From: Acidimicrobiaceae bacterium
GTDB lineage: Bacteria; Actinomycetota; Acidimicrobiia; Acidimicrobiales; RAAP-2
NCBI GenBank assembly: GCA_003152015.1
Contig: PLZF01000044.1
Coordinates: 1-43,321, forward strand
Reading direction: 5' to 3'
Length of the DNA stretch: 43,321 nucleotides
Shown: positions 35,125-43,321 of the stretch, piece by piece
Position numbering within the stretch: position 1 is the stretch's first letter
How the letters are laid out: every line of letters begins with the position of its first letter
The notes under the pieces: model-generated
What the model was told of the DNA's origin: nothing
Database searches by the model: none
What the model saw: the letters and a program-made list of their open reading frames with translations, nothing else
Made by a program: the position numbers and the translations under genes

Positions 35125-36177
35125 ATGACACCAGCCGACCCAGCCGGGACACCATCGGGTAGAGAGCCGGTCGACCGGATGCTGGAGGCGCTGATACCCG
35201 CCACGGCACCCGCATCTCAGCGCCGGCTCTATGACTCGATGCTGGGCACCATTCATCGGATGGCCGCGGAACACACCGATGTGGTCGACCTGAAGATCGC
35301 CGACGCGGCTCTGGGGGAAATGGCCGAGGCGTTCCGGGTCTTTCGCCCGTTCCGACACGAACGGAAGGTCACCATCTTCGGCTCTGCCCGCACCCTGCCG
35401 GATCACGCCGTCTACAACCGCACCCGGGACCTCGCCGCCTCCATGGCGGCATTCGGATGGATGGTGGTCACCGGAGCCGGGCCCGGGATCATGGCCGCAG
35501 GTATGGAAGGTGCGGGACGTGAACATTCCATCGGGGTCAACATTCGGCTGCCGTTCGAACAGGGGGCCAACTCCTTCATTGCCCAAGACCCAAAGCTGGT
35601 CCAAATGCGGTACTTCTTCACGAGAAAGTTAATGCTCATGAAGGAGTCCGCCGGCTTCGTAGTTCTGCCCGGCGGATTCGGTACCCTGGATGAGAGTTTC
35701 GAACTGCTTACCTTGCTGCAAACGGGAAAGACCATGCCGGCCCCGGTGGTATTGCTCGATATCCCCGGGGATACCTACTGGTCAGGATGGGATCGTTTTC
35801 TCGAAGAGGAAGTGGCCCCCAAAGGGCTTGTCTCCGCCGACGACAGGGCGTTGTTCATCATCACCGACGACATCGACGAGGCCACCTCGGAGTTGCTCGG
35901 CTTCTACCGCAATTACCAGTCGTGCCGGTGGGTCGGCAACCTGCTGGTGATCCGCATGCTGGTGGCGCTGGACAAGGCGGAGTTGGCCAGCCTCAACCGC
36001 CGGTTCGGCGACATCGTCGACGGCCCTATCCGACACACCAAACCATTCGCCCCGGAGCGGTCCGGCAACGATCACCTCGACCAGCCCCGCCTGGCTCTCC
36101 GTTTCGATCGAATTCATTACGGCCGACTTCGTCAAATGATCGATGCGCTCAACTTGTGCACCGGTGGCGGCGGTTGA
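35125..36177 (+). CDS. LOG-family Rossmann-fold protein (TIGR00730-like)
   Basis: 350 residues from ATG 35125, 9 bp after fbiC. The nucleotide-binding fold has FGSARTLPDHAVY, TGAGPGIMAAGMEGAGR, RKLMLMKESAGFVVLPGG and the signature PGGFGTLDE (182-190). Family members hydrolyse cytokinin-type or purine nucleoside monophosphates (phosphoribohydrolase), and were once misnamed lysine decarboxylases. This one has about 70 extra residues at the N-terminus and about 100 at the C-terminus relative to minimal LOG proteins. Substrate unknown. Likely cotranscribed with fbiC. Confidence 0.88.
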   Translation: MTPADPAGTPSGREPVDRMLEALIPATAPASQRRLYDSMLGTIHRMAAEHTDVVDLKIADAALGEMAEAFRVFRPFRHERKVTIFGSARTLPDHAVYNRTRDLAASMAAFGWMVVTGAGPGIMAAGMEGAGREHSIGVNIRLPFEQGANSFIAQDPKLVQMRYFFTRKLMLMKESAGFVVLPGGFGTLDESFELLTLLQTGKTMPAPVVLLDIPGDTYWSGWDRFLEEEVAPKGLVSADDRALFIITDDIDEATSELLGFYRNYQSCRWVGNLLVIRMLVALDKAELASLNRRFGDIVDGPIRHTKPFAPERSGNDHLDQPRLALRFDRIHYGRLRQMIDALNLCTGGGG

Positions 36178-36215
36178 CGAGGTGGCCTGGTGACCGGCGC
36201 CAGGAGTCGTGAGCC

Positions 36216-37376
36216 TTGACGACGCCAGATCGGACTCTTGTGATTGCCGGAGCCGGAATCGGCGGATTGGCGCTTGCCGCCGGTCTGAGGAAGCAAGGCC
36301 TCCCGGTGACGGTGTTCGAATGTCGCAACAGCCTGGCCGAAGTGGGGGCGGGGATCTCGTTGTGGCCCAATGCCTTGGCCGCTCTCGACCAGTTGGGCCT
36401 GGGTGCAGAGGTCCGGTCGCTGGGCGGACAGGTGGCGTCGGGAGGAGTACGGCGGCCGAACGGGACCTGGATACAGCGTGTGGATCGGGATGCCTACGAA
36501 ACTGCCCTGGGTGAGCCGTTGGTCGTGATCCATCGCGCCGATCTCTTGGATGTCCTCAGAGCCGCGGTGGAGCCCTCGTCTCTTCGACTGGGCATCGGAG
36601 TCGAGGGTTTCGAGGTTGGCGCCAATGGCATTGAAGTTCGGCTCAGTGACGGATCGACCGAGATAGCCCAGGGTCTGATCGGCGCAGATGGCGTGCACTC
36701 GGGGGTGGCTCGCCAGCTCTGGCCTCAGGTGCATCTTCGGTTCGCCGGCTATACCGCCTGGCGGGGCATCGCCCAGTTCGGTTTGGGAATCGATCACGTA
36801 CCCGGCGAGACATGGGGGGTTGGTGGCGAGTTCGGTTTCCTACCCCTCGGCACCGACCGAACCTACTGGTTCGCCACCGAAAATACGGCCGAAGGTGGCC
36901 GGGCATCTGAAGGAGAATTGACCTACCTGCGGGACAGGTTTGGCGAATGGCACGCCCCGATCCCGGCGATTCTCGCGGCCACGGACACCACGGGCCCTGG
37001 ACACGTACTTCGGAACGACATCTACGACCGTGCTTTGACCGGGAAGTGGACCCATGGCCCGGTCGCCGTCATCGGCGATGCCGCCCATCCCATGAGACCC
37101 CATCTCGGCCAAGGTGGGTGTCAGGCCCTCGAGGACTCGGTGGTCCTATCGCGACAACTTTCATCTGGTGATCCACCCGCGCAGGCCTTTCAGCGATACG
37201 AGTCGGCACGACGTCGACGAGTCCGCAGGATCGTCCGGGAGTCGGCCAATCTCGGCCGGTTCATTCAGGCCCCACGCCCCTTCGCTCCGCACATTCACCG
37301 CCTGGCCTCGATGATGCCCGAGGGGTTGTTGATCCGGCATCTGGCCGGGGTCGCCGGCCGGGATGCTTTGGACTGA
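36216..37376 (+). CDS. FAD-dependent aromatic-ring-hydroxylase-like monooxygenase
   Basis: 386 residues from TTG 36216 with CAGGAG upstream. Group A flavoprotein monooxygenase: GAGIGGLALAAGLRKQG (GxGxxG), the DG motif GLIGADGVHSGVAR, and GDAAHPMRPHLGQGGCQALE (the GD motif binding the FAD ribose). The closest types by eye are salicylate hydroxylase, UbiH and zeaxanthin-epoxidase-like enzymes, so it probably hydroxylates a ring or epoxidises an isoprenoid with NAD(P)H. The substrate cannot be told from context. It is 38 bp downstream of the LOG gene. Confidence 0.88.
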   Translation: MTTPDRTLVIAGAGIGGLALAAGLRKQGLPVTVFECRNSLAEVGAGISLWPNALAALDQLGLGAEVRSLGGQVASGGVRRPNGTWIQRVDRDAYETALGEPLVVIHRADLLDVLRAAVEPSSLRLGIGVEGFEVGANGIEVRLSDGSTEIAQGLIGADGVHSGVARQLWPQVHLRFAGYTAWRGIAQFGLGIDHVPGETWGVGGEFGFLPLGTDRTYWFATENTAEGGRASEGELTYLRDRFGEWHAPIPAILAATDTTGPGHVLRNDIYDRALTGKWTHGPVAVIGDAAHPMRPHLGQGGCQALEDSVVLSRQLSSGDPPAQAFQRYESARRRRVRRIVRESANLGRFIQAPRPFAPHIHRLASMMPEGLLIRHLAGVAGRDALD

Positions 37377-37407
37377 TCGGCGGAGACGGCCAGATCGGCT
37401 TGGGCCG

Positions 37408-37656
37408 TTAGGGGCCGTCGATCGACGCTGATCCCGACGCGGAAGTAAGAGAAGGTCCACCCAGCAGTTGGGCCGCCTTTTCCACGGCTCGACGGGCCCG
37501 GGTGATCCGTTTCTCCTCCGCCGCCAATGCCGGGTCCTGAGGTTCCCCGGCTCGCACCGACTCCGAGGCGATCCGCAGGCGGGCCAGGGCGAGATCAGCC
37601 AACCTGTCCGAGATCACCACCAATTGATCGGCGACTGCCTCGGTGTCGTCGCTCAC
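37408..37656 (-). CDS. Small helical protein coupled to an acyl-CoA synthetase
   Basis: The start was set to GTG 37656 (82 residues), whose GTGA overlaps the synthetase stop; the longer frame from 37800 is antisense-like. The protein is mostly helical and charged (DQLVVISDRLADLALARLRI, then AEEKRITRARRAVEKAAQLL) with a Ser/Gly-rich end. No motif is recognised. The tight coupling suggests a partner or regulatory subunit of the ligase, but this is inference. Confidence 0.55.
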   Translation of the reverse strand: MSDDTEAVADQLVVISDRLADLALARLRIASESVRAGEPQDPALAAEEKRITRARRAVEKAAQLLGGPSLTSASGSASIDGP

Positions 37657-39296
37657 TTTCCCGGGGCGGCCGATGGAACATCGACTTCGACGATGTCGAG
37701 CTTCCCGTCGGCATTTTGCGCCCGAATCACCTTCTTGTCGAACTTTCCCACGCTCGTCTTGGGAAGTTCGTCGATAAACGTCCACCGTTCGGGCACCCAC
37801 CAGCGTGACACCCGACCCTGGAGATGGGCCACCAGGTCATCGGCGGTGACCGTCGAGCCTTCGCCTCGAACCACTGCCACCAACGGACGCTCACTCCATC
37901 TCGGGTCGGGAACGCCGACGACGGCCGCCTCGAACACTCCGGGATGGGCCATGACTTCGTTCTCCAGTTCCACCGAAGAGATCCACTCCCCACCGGACTT
38001 GATGACGTCCTTGGTGCGGTCGCTGATCTGCATAAAGCCCTTCTGGTCCAACCAACCGACATCGCCGGTACGGAGCCAACCGTCGTGGAAGCGCTCGGGG
38101 CTCGGCTCCCTGTAGTACGAGCCGGTGATCCACGGGCCCCGAACCTCGAATTCTCCAACCGTTTCGCCGTCACGGGGTAGCACGGTGCCGTCCTCGGCGC
38201 AGACGCGGATCTCGACTCCGGGGACGATCCGACCGGTCTTCGCCCGCCAATCCATCTCCTCCTCGGGCGGTGTACCCCGGGGCGGAAAGGCGACTGCACA
38301 CAATGGGCTGGTCTCGGTCATACCCCAGCCCTGGATCATTTCGATGCCGAACTGTTCCTCGAAACGCTCGATGAGATGGCGAGGAACAGCGGCGCCGCCG
38401 GCCGTGACCCCCCGCAGCGACGACAGATCGACCGGATTGGAATCGGCGTACCGCAACAGGTCATTCCAGATGGTGGGGACGCCCGCTGACAGTGTGGGTC
38501 GATGAAGAGCGATCATGGCGGCCAGGGGACCGGCCTGAAGGTACTGCTGGGGCATCACCATGTCGGCGCCGGTCATGAACGCTCCATAGGGGGTACCCCA
38601 GGCATTGGCGTGGAACATCGGAACGATGGAGAGGACCCGATCGTGTTCATTGATACCCAGCGACGATGCTGAGGTGATCGCCATGGAGTGCAAGTAGGTT
38701 GACCGATGGCTATAGGCGACACCTTTCGGGTTCCCGGTGGTGCCCGAGGTGTAACACATGGCGGCAGCTTGACGTTCATCCAGTTCCGGCCACTGGAACC
38801 CCGGCCGTTCCGCCGCCAGCAGCTCGTCGTAGTCGAGGGTGTTCCCCAACGCATCTGGGTCTCCCTTCCCGACCACTATGAAGTGCTTGACGGTGGTGAG
38901 CTGGTCGCGTACCCGTGCCAACAGGGGAATCAACGAGGCGTCGACGATGATCGCCTTGTCTTCCGCGTGATTGACGATGTAGGACAGTTGTTCGGGAAAG
39001 AGCCGGATGTTCAAGGTGTGCATCACGGCGCCCATGGCCGGGATGCCCAGGTAGGCCTCGAGGTGGGTCTGATTGTTCCAAAGGAACGTACCCACCCGGT
39101 CACTGTCGCCGATCCCCAACCGGGACAATGCCGCGGCCAGACGTTCTGACCGCTCGGCCACTTCAACAAACGAGGCTTCGGAGGCTTCGCCGTTCGGCCC
39201 GGTGATTGTCACCACCAAACTGTCCCCATAGACCTGCTGTCCGTGGCGCAGAATGCCACTCACGAGCAACGGGGCATCCTGCATGGTGCTGAGCAC
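37653..39296 (-). CDS. Fatty-acid/medium-chain acyl-CoA synthetase (AMP-forming)
   Basis: The start was set to GTG 39296 (547 residues), with AGAGGAGG 7 bases upstream; the frame continues upstream to 39527 without homology. ANL-superfamily ligase: P-loop-like YTSGTTGNPKGVAYSHRS, WGMTETSP, the hinge GWLRTGDVGWLD, DRTKDVIKSGGEWIS and the C-terminal catalytic Lys in LPKTSVGKFDKK. It activates a carboxylic acid to acyl-AMP then acyl-CoA. The overall form fits the FadD/AlkK medium-to-long-chain group. It is followed by a small coupled gene and is divergent from a wall-hydrolase gene. Confidence 0.94.
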   Translation of the reverse strand: MLSTMQDAPLLVSGILRHGQQVYGDSLVVTITGPNGEASEASFVEVAERSERLAAALSRLGIGDSDRVGTFLWNNQTHLEAYLGIPAMGAVMHTLNIRLFPEQLSYIVNHAEDKAIIVDASLIPLLARVRDQLTTVKHFIVVGKGDPDALGNTLDYDELLAAERPGFQWPELDERQAAAMCYTSGTTGNPKGVAYSHRSTYLHSMAITSASSLGINEHDRVLSIVPMFHANAWGTPYGAFMTGADMVMPQQYLQAGPLAAMIALHRPTLSAGVPTIWNDLLRYADSNPVDLSSLRGVTAGGAAVPRHLIERFEEQFGIEMIQGWGMTETSPLCAVAFPPRGTPPEEEMDWRAKTGRIVPGVEIRVCAEDGTVLPRDGETVGEFEVRGPWITGSYYREPSPERFHDGWLRTGDVGWLDQKGFMQISDRTKDVIKSGGEWISSVELENEVMAHPGVFEAAVVGVPDPRWSERPLVAVVRGEGSTVTADDLVAHLQGRVSRWWVPERWTFIDELPKTSVGKFDKKVIRAQNADGKLDIVEVDVPSAAPGK

Positions 39297-39585
39297 GGTT
39301 GGTCCTCCTCTGGTTGTGATCCGAAACCTCAGGATTGAGCCTACCGACCCTGACGCCTTGCGGTCGGAGTGGTCGGAGCGGGCCGATGGCCCGCCCGGTG
39401 ATACCCCCTGTGCGGCCCTTGATTGATAATGCAATCGATGTTCTACTTGTCTCAGCTGCAGTGTGTACTCCGACCGTCCCGACGGCTCGGTTCGGGTGCC
39501 ACCATCCAATCGTTTCAGCAGTCGCACTGACCCTCTGAGCCCGGCAACTCACTCTGATACGGCGAGCGGCACTGAGGTTTCAGGG

Positions 39586-40539
39586 ATGGGCAAAGCACTG
39601 ATGGCCATGGGTGCGCTTCTGGCTGCCGTAGTGGTCGGGATGGTCTTGGTGGTCACTGTGGTGATGAGCCAAGGTTCAACTTCCGTACAGGGTTCCGCCG
39701 ATTCGGGCGGAACGGCTGCGGTGGCAACCGCAGGTGGAAGTCCGGGTTCAGGAGGTACCAGCCCGGGACCGGCCATCCCCCCTGACTGGCTCCTTCTCTA
39801 CCAGCAGGCTGCCGGGACCTGTTCTGGTTTGTCGTGGCCGGTACTGGCCGCCATCGGAACCGTCGAATCAGACAGTGGTCAATCGACAGCTCCCGGCGTC
39901 TGGTCGGGGTCCAACAGCGCCGGTGCCGAAGGCCCCATGCAGTTTGAACCGGCTACCTTCGCCGCCTATGCCATTGTCGGACCAGGCGGAGCGCAGCCGG
40001 CGTCCCCTTATGACCGAACTGACGCGGTGTACACGGCTTCGGCTCTCCTGTGTGCAAACGGTGCCGGGTCGCCGGCCACCCTGAGTGCCGCAATCGCTGA
40101 CTACAACCATTCGAACATCTACGTGGACACCGTGCTCACCCTGGCTCTGGCGTTCGGTGACGCACCCCAGATCACCGGCACGGTGGTTGCCGCCCTTTCC
40201 TTCGCGGCCCAGCAGCTGAATACCCCCTACCTCTGGGGTGGCACCGGGAGTGGAGGTTTCGACTGCTCAGGGCTCACCCAGGCCGCATACGAGACTGCCG
40301 GAATCAATCTTCCCAGGGTGGCTCAAGATCAGTTCGACGCCGGACCATCCGTTTCGGGTGGCGCGACGGTAGCGCCCGGGGACCTCACCTTCTTCGGTGA
40401 CGGACCCTCGGGGGTCGACCACGTCGGTCTCTATGTCGGAGGGGGCGAGATGATCGATGCTCCCCACACCGGGGCGCTGGTTCGTTTCGACAATGCCAAC
40501 TGGTCCGGTTTCGCGGGGGCCACCCGCCCGGAAGGCTAG
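39586..40539 (+). CDS. Bifunctional lytic transglycosylase / NlpC-P60 peptidase
   Basis: The start was set to ATG 39586 (317 residues), with GAGG at 39574-39577 and a membrane helix directly after (ALLAAVVVGMVLVVTVVM); the frame opens earlier, at 39463. After a Gly/Ser/Thr linker, a transglycosylase-like domain has the likely catalytic Glu94 (AIGTVESDSGQS) and EGPMQFEPATFAAYA. The C-terminal NlpC/P60 domain has Cys227 (FDCSGLTQAAYETAG) and His279 (GVDHVGLYVGGGEMID). Exported and membrane-anchored, it should cut both glycan strands and stem peptides. The same two-domain layout is common in conjugation and phage modules, but no such genes are adjacent. Confidence 0.9.
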   Translation: MGKALMAMGALLAAVVVGMVLVVTVVMSQGSTSVQGSADSGGTAAVATAGGSPGSGGTSPGPAIPPDWLLLYQQAAGTCSGLSWPVLAAIGTVESDSGQSTAPGVWSGSNSAGAEGPMQFEPATFAAYAIVGPGGAQPASPYDRTDAVYTASALLCANGAGSPATLSAAIADYNHSNIYVDTVLTLALAFGDAPQITGTVVAALSFAAQQLNTPYLWGGTGSGGFDCSGLTQAAYETAGINLPRVAQDQFDAGPSVSGGATVAPGDLTFFGDGPSGVDHVGLYVGGGEMIDAPHTGALVRFDNANWSGFAGATRPEG

Positions 40540-40654
40540 ACCGGGAATCGGGATCGCGGCACTTCGGTGATGCATAAGAATTTCCGACTTGGGGAGTGGG
40601 TCGAGTGTCCGCCTGCCATCCGTCCCATGCCGACAACCGGCCATTGCGTCTCGA

Positions 40655-42163
40655 CTACCTCAGGGCCAGCTGTCCGGGAAGGATCGGAGCCGGCAAGGAT
40701 GTCTGCCCCATGAGGTATCGATCCACTGCCGAGGCGGCTGAACGTCCTTCGGCGATGGCCCACACAATGAGGCTCTGCCCTCGGGTCATGTCACCGCACA
40801 CGAAGACCCCTTCGACGTTGGTCGACCACGATGTATCAGCGACCACGTTGCCGCGGGGGTTCAACTCAATCCCCAGATCGGCAATCATGCCGCCCTGCTC
40901 TGGCCCCAGGAATCCCATTGCCAACAGCACCAGCTCGCAAGGAAGTTCGAAGCCCGATTCGGGGACGGGTTCGAATGCCGGATGTCCTTGCTCGTTGTAG
41001 GCCAGCTCCACCTCTTCACCCCGAAGCGCCCGGACATTTCCGTTCTCATCGGACAGACACTCCACGGTGGTCACGGCGAACAGGCGTTCACCACCCTCCT
41101 CGTGGGCAGCCGAGGTCCGAAGAATGAGGGGCCAGGTCGGCCACGGATTGTTCCCGGTCCTGTTCCTCGGGGGCTCGGGCATGATCTCGAGCTGATGCAC
41201 GGCCAAAGCACCCTGCCGGTGAACGGTGCCCAAGCAGTCGGCCCCGGTATCCCCGCCGCCGATGATGACCACGTGTTTGCCTGCGGCGGAAATCGGTGAG
41301 ACGTCCAGCAATCCCTCCTGGACCATGTTCGACGGCTTTAGATACGCCATAGCCCGGTGAATACCGGCGAGCTCACGACCCGGGACCGGCAGGTCGCGGG
41401 GCAGCGTTGCTCCCCCGGCCAGCACCACCGCGTCGAATTCATCGACCAATGACTGGGCGCTGACCACCGAGGCGTTGGCGGCCGCCGCCCCGGAAACCTC
41501 GCCAGCCGGCTGGCCGACCGAGATCCCGCACCGGAACTCCACACCCTCGGCCTTCAACTGGCCGAGTCGGCGGTCGAGCACCGCCTTTTCCATCTTGAAC
41601 TCCGGGATCCCGTATCGGAGCAGCCCGCCGGGCTTCTCTGCCCGCTCGAATACCACCACATCGTGACCGGCACGGGCCAACTGCTGCGCGGCGGCCATCC
41701 CCGAAGGTCCGGATCCGACAATGGCTACGCGCTTTCCAGTGGAGGTCACGGCATTGACTGGCTTCACCCAACCTTCCGACCATGCCCGCTCGGCAATCTC
41801 GTACTCGATCCGCTCGATGGCCACTGGATCGGCGTTGATCCCGAGCACGCACGACCCTTCACACGGGGCCGGGCACAGACGTCCGGTGAAGTCGGGAAAG
41901 TTGTTGGTGGCATGCAGCCGCTGGATCGCCTCCGACCAGTCGCCCCGGTAGACCAGGTCGTTCCACTCGGGAATCAGGTTCCCAAGCGGGCAGCCCTCGT
42001 GGCAAAAAGGAATCCCACAGTCCATGCACCGGGCTCCCTGATGTTGAGCATCTTCGACCGGAAACGGTTCATAGACCTCTTTCCAGTCACGCAACCTCAC
42101 GTGCACCGGGCGCCGGTTGGGCAACTCCCGGTCGAACTTCAAGAATCCGGTGATATCACCCAC
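40655..42163 (-). CDS. gltD: Glutamate synthase small subunit
   Basis: 502 residues from GTG 42163, with GGAGG 6 bases upstream, overlapping the gltB stop by 8 bp. It supplies electrons from NADPH to the large subunit. The N-terminus holds the cysteine clusters for 4Fe-4S centres ([25 protein letters not shown]). Two dinucleotide-binding folds follow: [20 protein letters not shown] (FAD) and [19 protein letters not shown] (NADPH), then a final FAD-binding [19 protein letters not shown]. Length is normal. Confidence 0.96.
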   Translation of the reverse strand: MGDITGFLKFDRELPNRRPVHVRLRDWKEVYEPFPVEDAQHQGARCMDCGIPFCHEGCPLGNLIPEWNDLVYRGDWSEAIQRLHATNNFPDFTGRLCPAPCEGSCVLGINADPVAIERIEYEIAERAWSEGWVKPVNAVTSTGKRVAIVGSGPSGMAAAQQLARAGHDVVVFERAEKPGGLLRYGIPEFKMEKAVLDRRLGQLKAEGVEFRCGISVGQPAGEVSGAAAANASVVSAQSLVDEFDAVVLAGGATLPRDLPVPGRELAGIHRAMAYLKPSNMVQEGLLDVSPISAAGKHVVIIGGGDTGADCLGTVHRQGALAVHQLEIMPEPPRNRTGNNPWPTWPLILRTSAAHEEGGERLFAVTTVECLSDENGNVRALRGEEVELAYNEQGHPAFEPVPESGFELPCELVLLAMGFLGPEQGGMIADLGIELNPRGNVVADTSWSTNVEGVFVCGDMTRGQSLIVWAIAEGRSAASAVDRYLMGQTSLPAPILPGQLALR

Positions 42164-43321
42164 GGGACACCTCCATCACCGCTTCGTCTATCGAGCGACC
42201 TTCGGCCACCGCTTTCTCCGTTGCCTCGAGCACCCGGCGGTAGTCCCTCGGCATCACTTTGACGAACTGCTCAGAGTTGCTCATCCAATCAGCCAGAATG
42301 GCGCGAGCCACCTCCGACCCTGTCTCGTCGACGTGCATGGTGATCCTGTCCTTCAGCCAGGTTCGATCATCGGCGGACACCGGCTCAAGATCAACCATGT
42401 CCGGGTTGTACTGCCGCCCCAGCTCATCGGATGTGTCGTAGACGAAGGCCACCCCGCCGGACATCCCGGCACCGAAATTTCGTCCGGTGGGACCGAGAAC
42501 CACTACCCGCCCACCTGTCATGTATTCACAACCGTGGTCACCGACACCTTCCACCACGGCGATGGCTCCCGAATTGCGCACGCAAAAGCGCTCGCCCACC
42601 TGCCCACGGAGGAAGACGTCTCCGGCGGTGGCGCCATAGAGAATCACATTCCCGGCCACGATGTTTTCCTCGGCGGCGAAGGGTGAGTCTTCCGGAGGAC
42701 GCACGATGATGCGCCCACCCGAAAGCCCCTTGCCCAGGTAATCATTGGCGTCGCCGAACAAGCGCATGGTGACGCCCCTGGGCACAAACGCCCCGAAACT
42801 CTGCCCGGCCGAACCGCGAAAGGTCAGGTCAATGGTGCCGTCAGGCAGTCCAGTGCCACCGTGCCGACGAGTGATCTCGTACCCGAGTAATGTCCCGACG
42901 GTTCGATCCACGTTGGTCACCACCAGGTCCGCAGTGACCGGCGTACCACTCTCGATGGCCGACCGACATGCGTCCATAAAGGAATGATCGAGGGCCCGAT
43001 CGAGTCCGTGATCCTGTTTCTGAGTGCAATGGCGCACCGCGCCCTCGGGCAGTTCCGGTTCCATCAGGACAGGCGTCAGATCCAACCCCGCCGCCTTCCA
43101 ATGGGTGATGGCATCGGCAGTATCGAGCAGATCGACCCGGCCGATGGCCTCCTCGATTGAGCGCAGGCCGAGGGCGGCCAGGTACTCCCGCACCTCTTTG
43201 GCGATGTATTCGAAGAAAGTCTCCACGAACTCGGGGGTTCCGGTAAATCGCTTTCGCAATTCGGGGTTTTGGGTGGCGATGCCTACCGGGCAGGTATCGA
43301 GGTGGCAGACCCGCATCATGA
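42156..43321 (-). CDS. gltB: Glutamate synthase large subunit, C-terminal part
   Basis: The frame is open to the right edge; only about 388 of roughly 1500 residues are in the window. It ends at TGA 42156-42158. The visible part begins in the 3Fe-4S/FMN region ([16 protein letters not shown]). It continues through the C-terminal right-handed beta-helix with repeated GxxGxxG-type turns ([51 protein letters not shown]). GltB releases ammonia from glutamine and adds it to 2-oxoglutarate. The operon order gltB-gltD and the overlap are normal. Confidence 0.95.
   Translation of the reverse strand, partial: MMRVCHLDTCPVGIATQNPELRKRFTGTPEFVETFFEYIAKEVREYLAALGLRSIEEAIGRVDLLDTADAITHWKAAGLDLTPVLMEPELPEGAVRHCTQKQDHGLDRALDHSFMDACRSAIESGTPVTADLVVTNVDRTVGTLLGYEITRRHGGTGLPDGTIDLTFRGSAGQSFGAFVPRGVTMRLFGDANDYLGKGLSGGRIIVRPPEDSPFAAEENIVAGNVILYGATAGDVFLRGQVGERFCVRNSGAIAVVEGVGDHGCEYMTGGRVVVLGPTGRNFGAGMSGGVAFVYDTSDELGRQYNPDMVDLEPVSADDRTWLKDRITMHVDETGSEVARAILADWMSNSEQFVKVMPRDYRRVLEATEKAVAEGRSIDEAVMEVSRG

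Noticed and set aside
37386..37408. ACGGCC/GGCCGT hairpin between convergent genes
   Set aside because: Six-base stem with an 11-base loop and no U-tract; chance level in GC-rich DNA.
1..43321. CRISPR array, rRNA operon, biosynthetic cluster or defence island
   Set aside because: No evenly spaced identical repeats, no rRNA sequence and no cluster of defence or secondary-metabolism genes was seen.

Overview
The window is high-GC, gene-dense chromosomal DNA from an actinobacterium. The evidence is a fused FO synthase for coenzyme F420, an ANTAR-type response regulator next to polA and rpsA (the neighbourhood known from mycobacteria), frequent GTG/TTG starts, and a surface protein with an LAxTG-type sorting signal. 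A member of the Acidimicrobiia is my best guess, but this is inference. Most of the window is housekeeping. The irregular parts are roughly 0.2-3.7 kb, 14.4-18.7 kb and one broken gene at 32 kb.

Layout. (1) 1-3.6 kb is accessory: an ORF running off the left edge, a 34-residue basic protein, a methyltransferase remnant, a drug-exporter/MarR fusion, and the stub of a tyrosine recombinase beside nested inverted repeats. (2) 3.7-10.5 kb, all minus strand: a MenC-like enolase, a coiled-coil protein, pdtaR, polA and rpsA. (3) 10.7-14.4 kb, plus strand: tRNA-Leu(CAA), then fabD-fabG-acpP-fabF (type II fatty acid synthesis), with a palindrome in front of fabD and an unusual C-terminal domain on FabD. 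(4) 14.5-18.7 kb: a gutted IS4-type transposase, a cysteine-repeat cell-wall protein and a UbiB-family kinase, separated by copies of a short repeat. (5) 18.7-22.2 kb, minus: trpC-trpF-trpB-trpA, with overlapping stop/start codons. (6) 22.4-26.1 kb: an OmpR-type two-component pair, a hotdog thioesterase and a FIST-domain protein. (7) 26.2-35.1 kb, plus: tkt-tal-gnd-zwf-pgl (pentose phosphate pathway), then fbiC. pgl carries two single-base frameshifts. (8) 35.1-43.3 kb: a LOG-family protein, an FAD monooxygenase, an acyl-CoA synthetase with a small coupled partner, a transglycosylase/NlpC wall hydrolase, and gltD-gltB (gltB cut by the right edge).

How the genes fit together. The tkt-to-pgl cluster would make NADPH and pentose phosphates, but the usual actinobacterial opcA is absent and a short-type gnd sits between tal and zwf. 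The trp cluster covers only the last steps, so trpE, trpG and trpD must lie elsewhere. No complete, clearly new multi-gene system was found. The most unusual items are the FabD C-terminal domain, the fabD-upstream palindrome, the doubly frameshifted pgl, the repeat-bracketed surface-protein/ubiB segment, and the recombinase scar next to the exporter.
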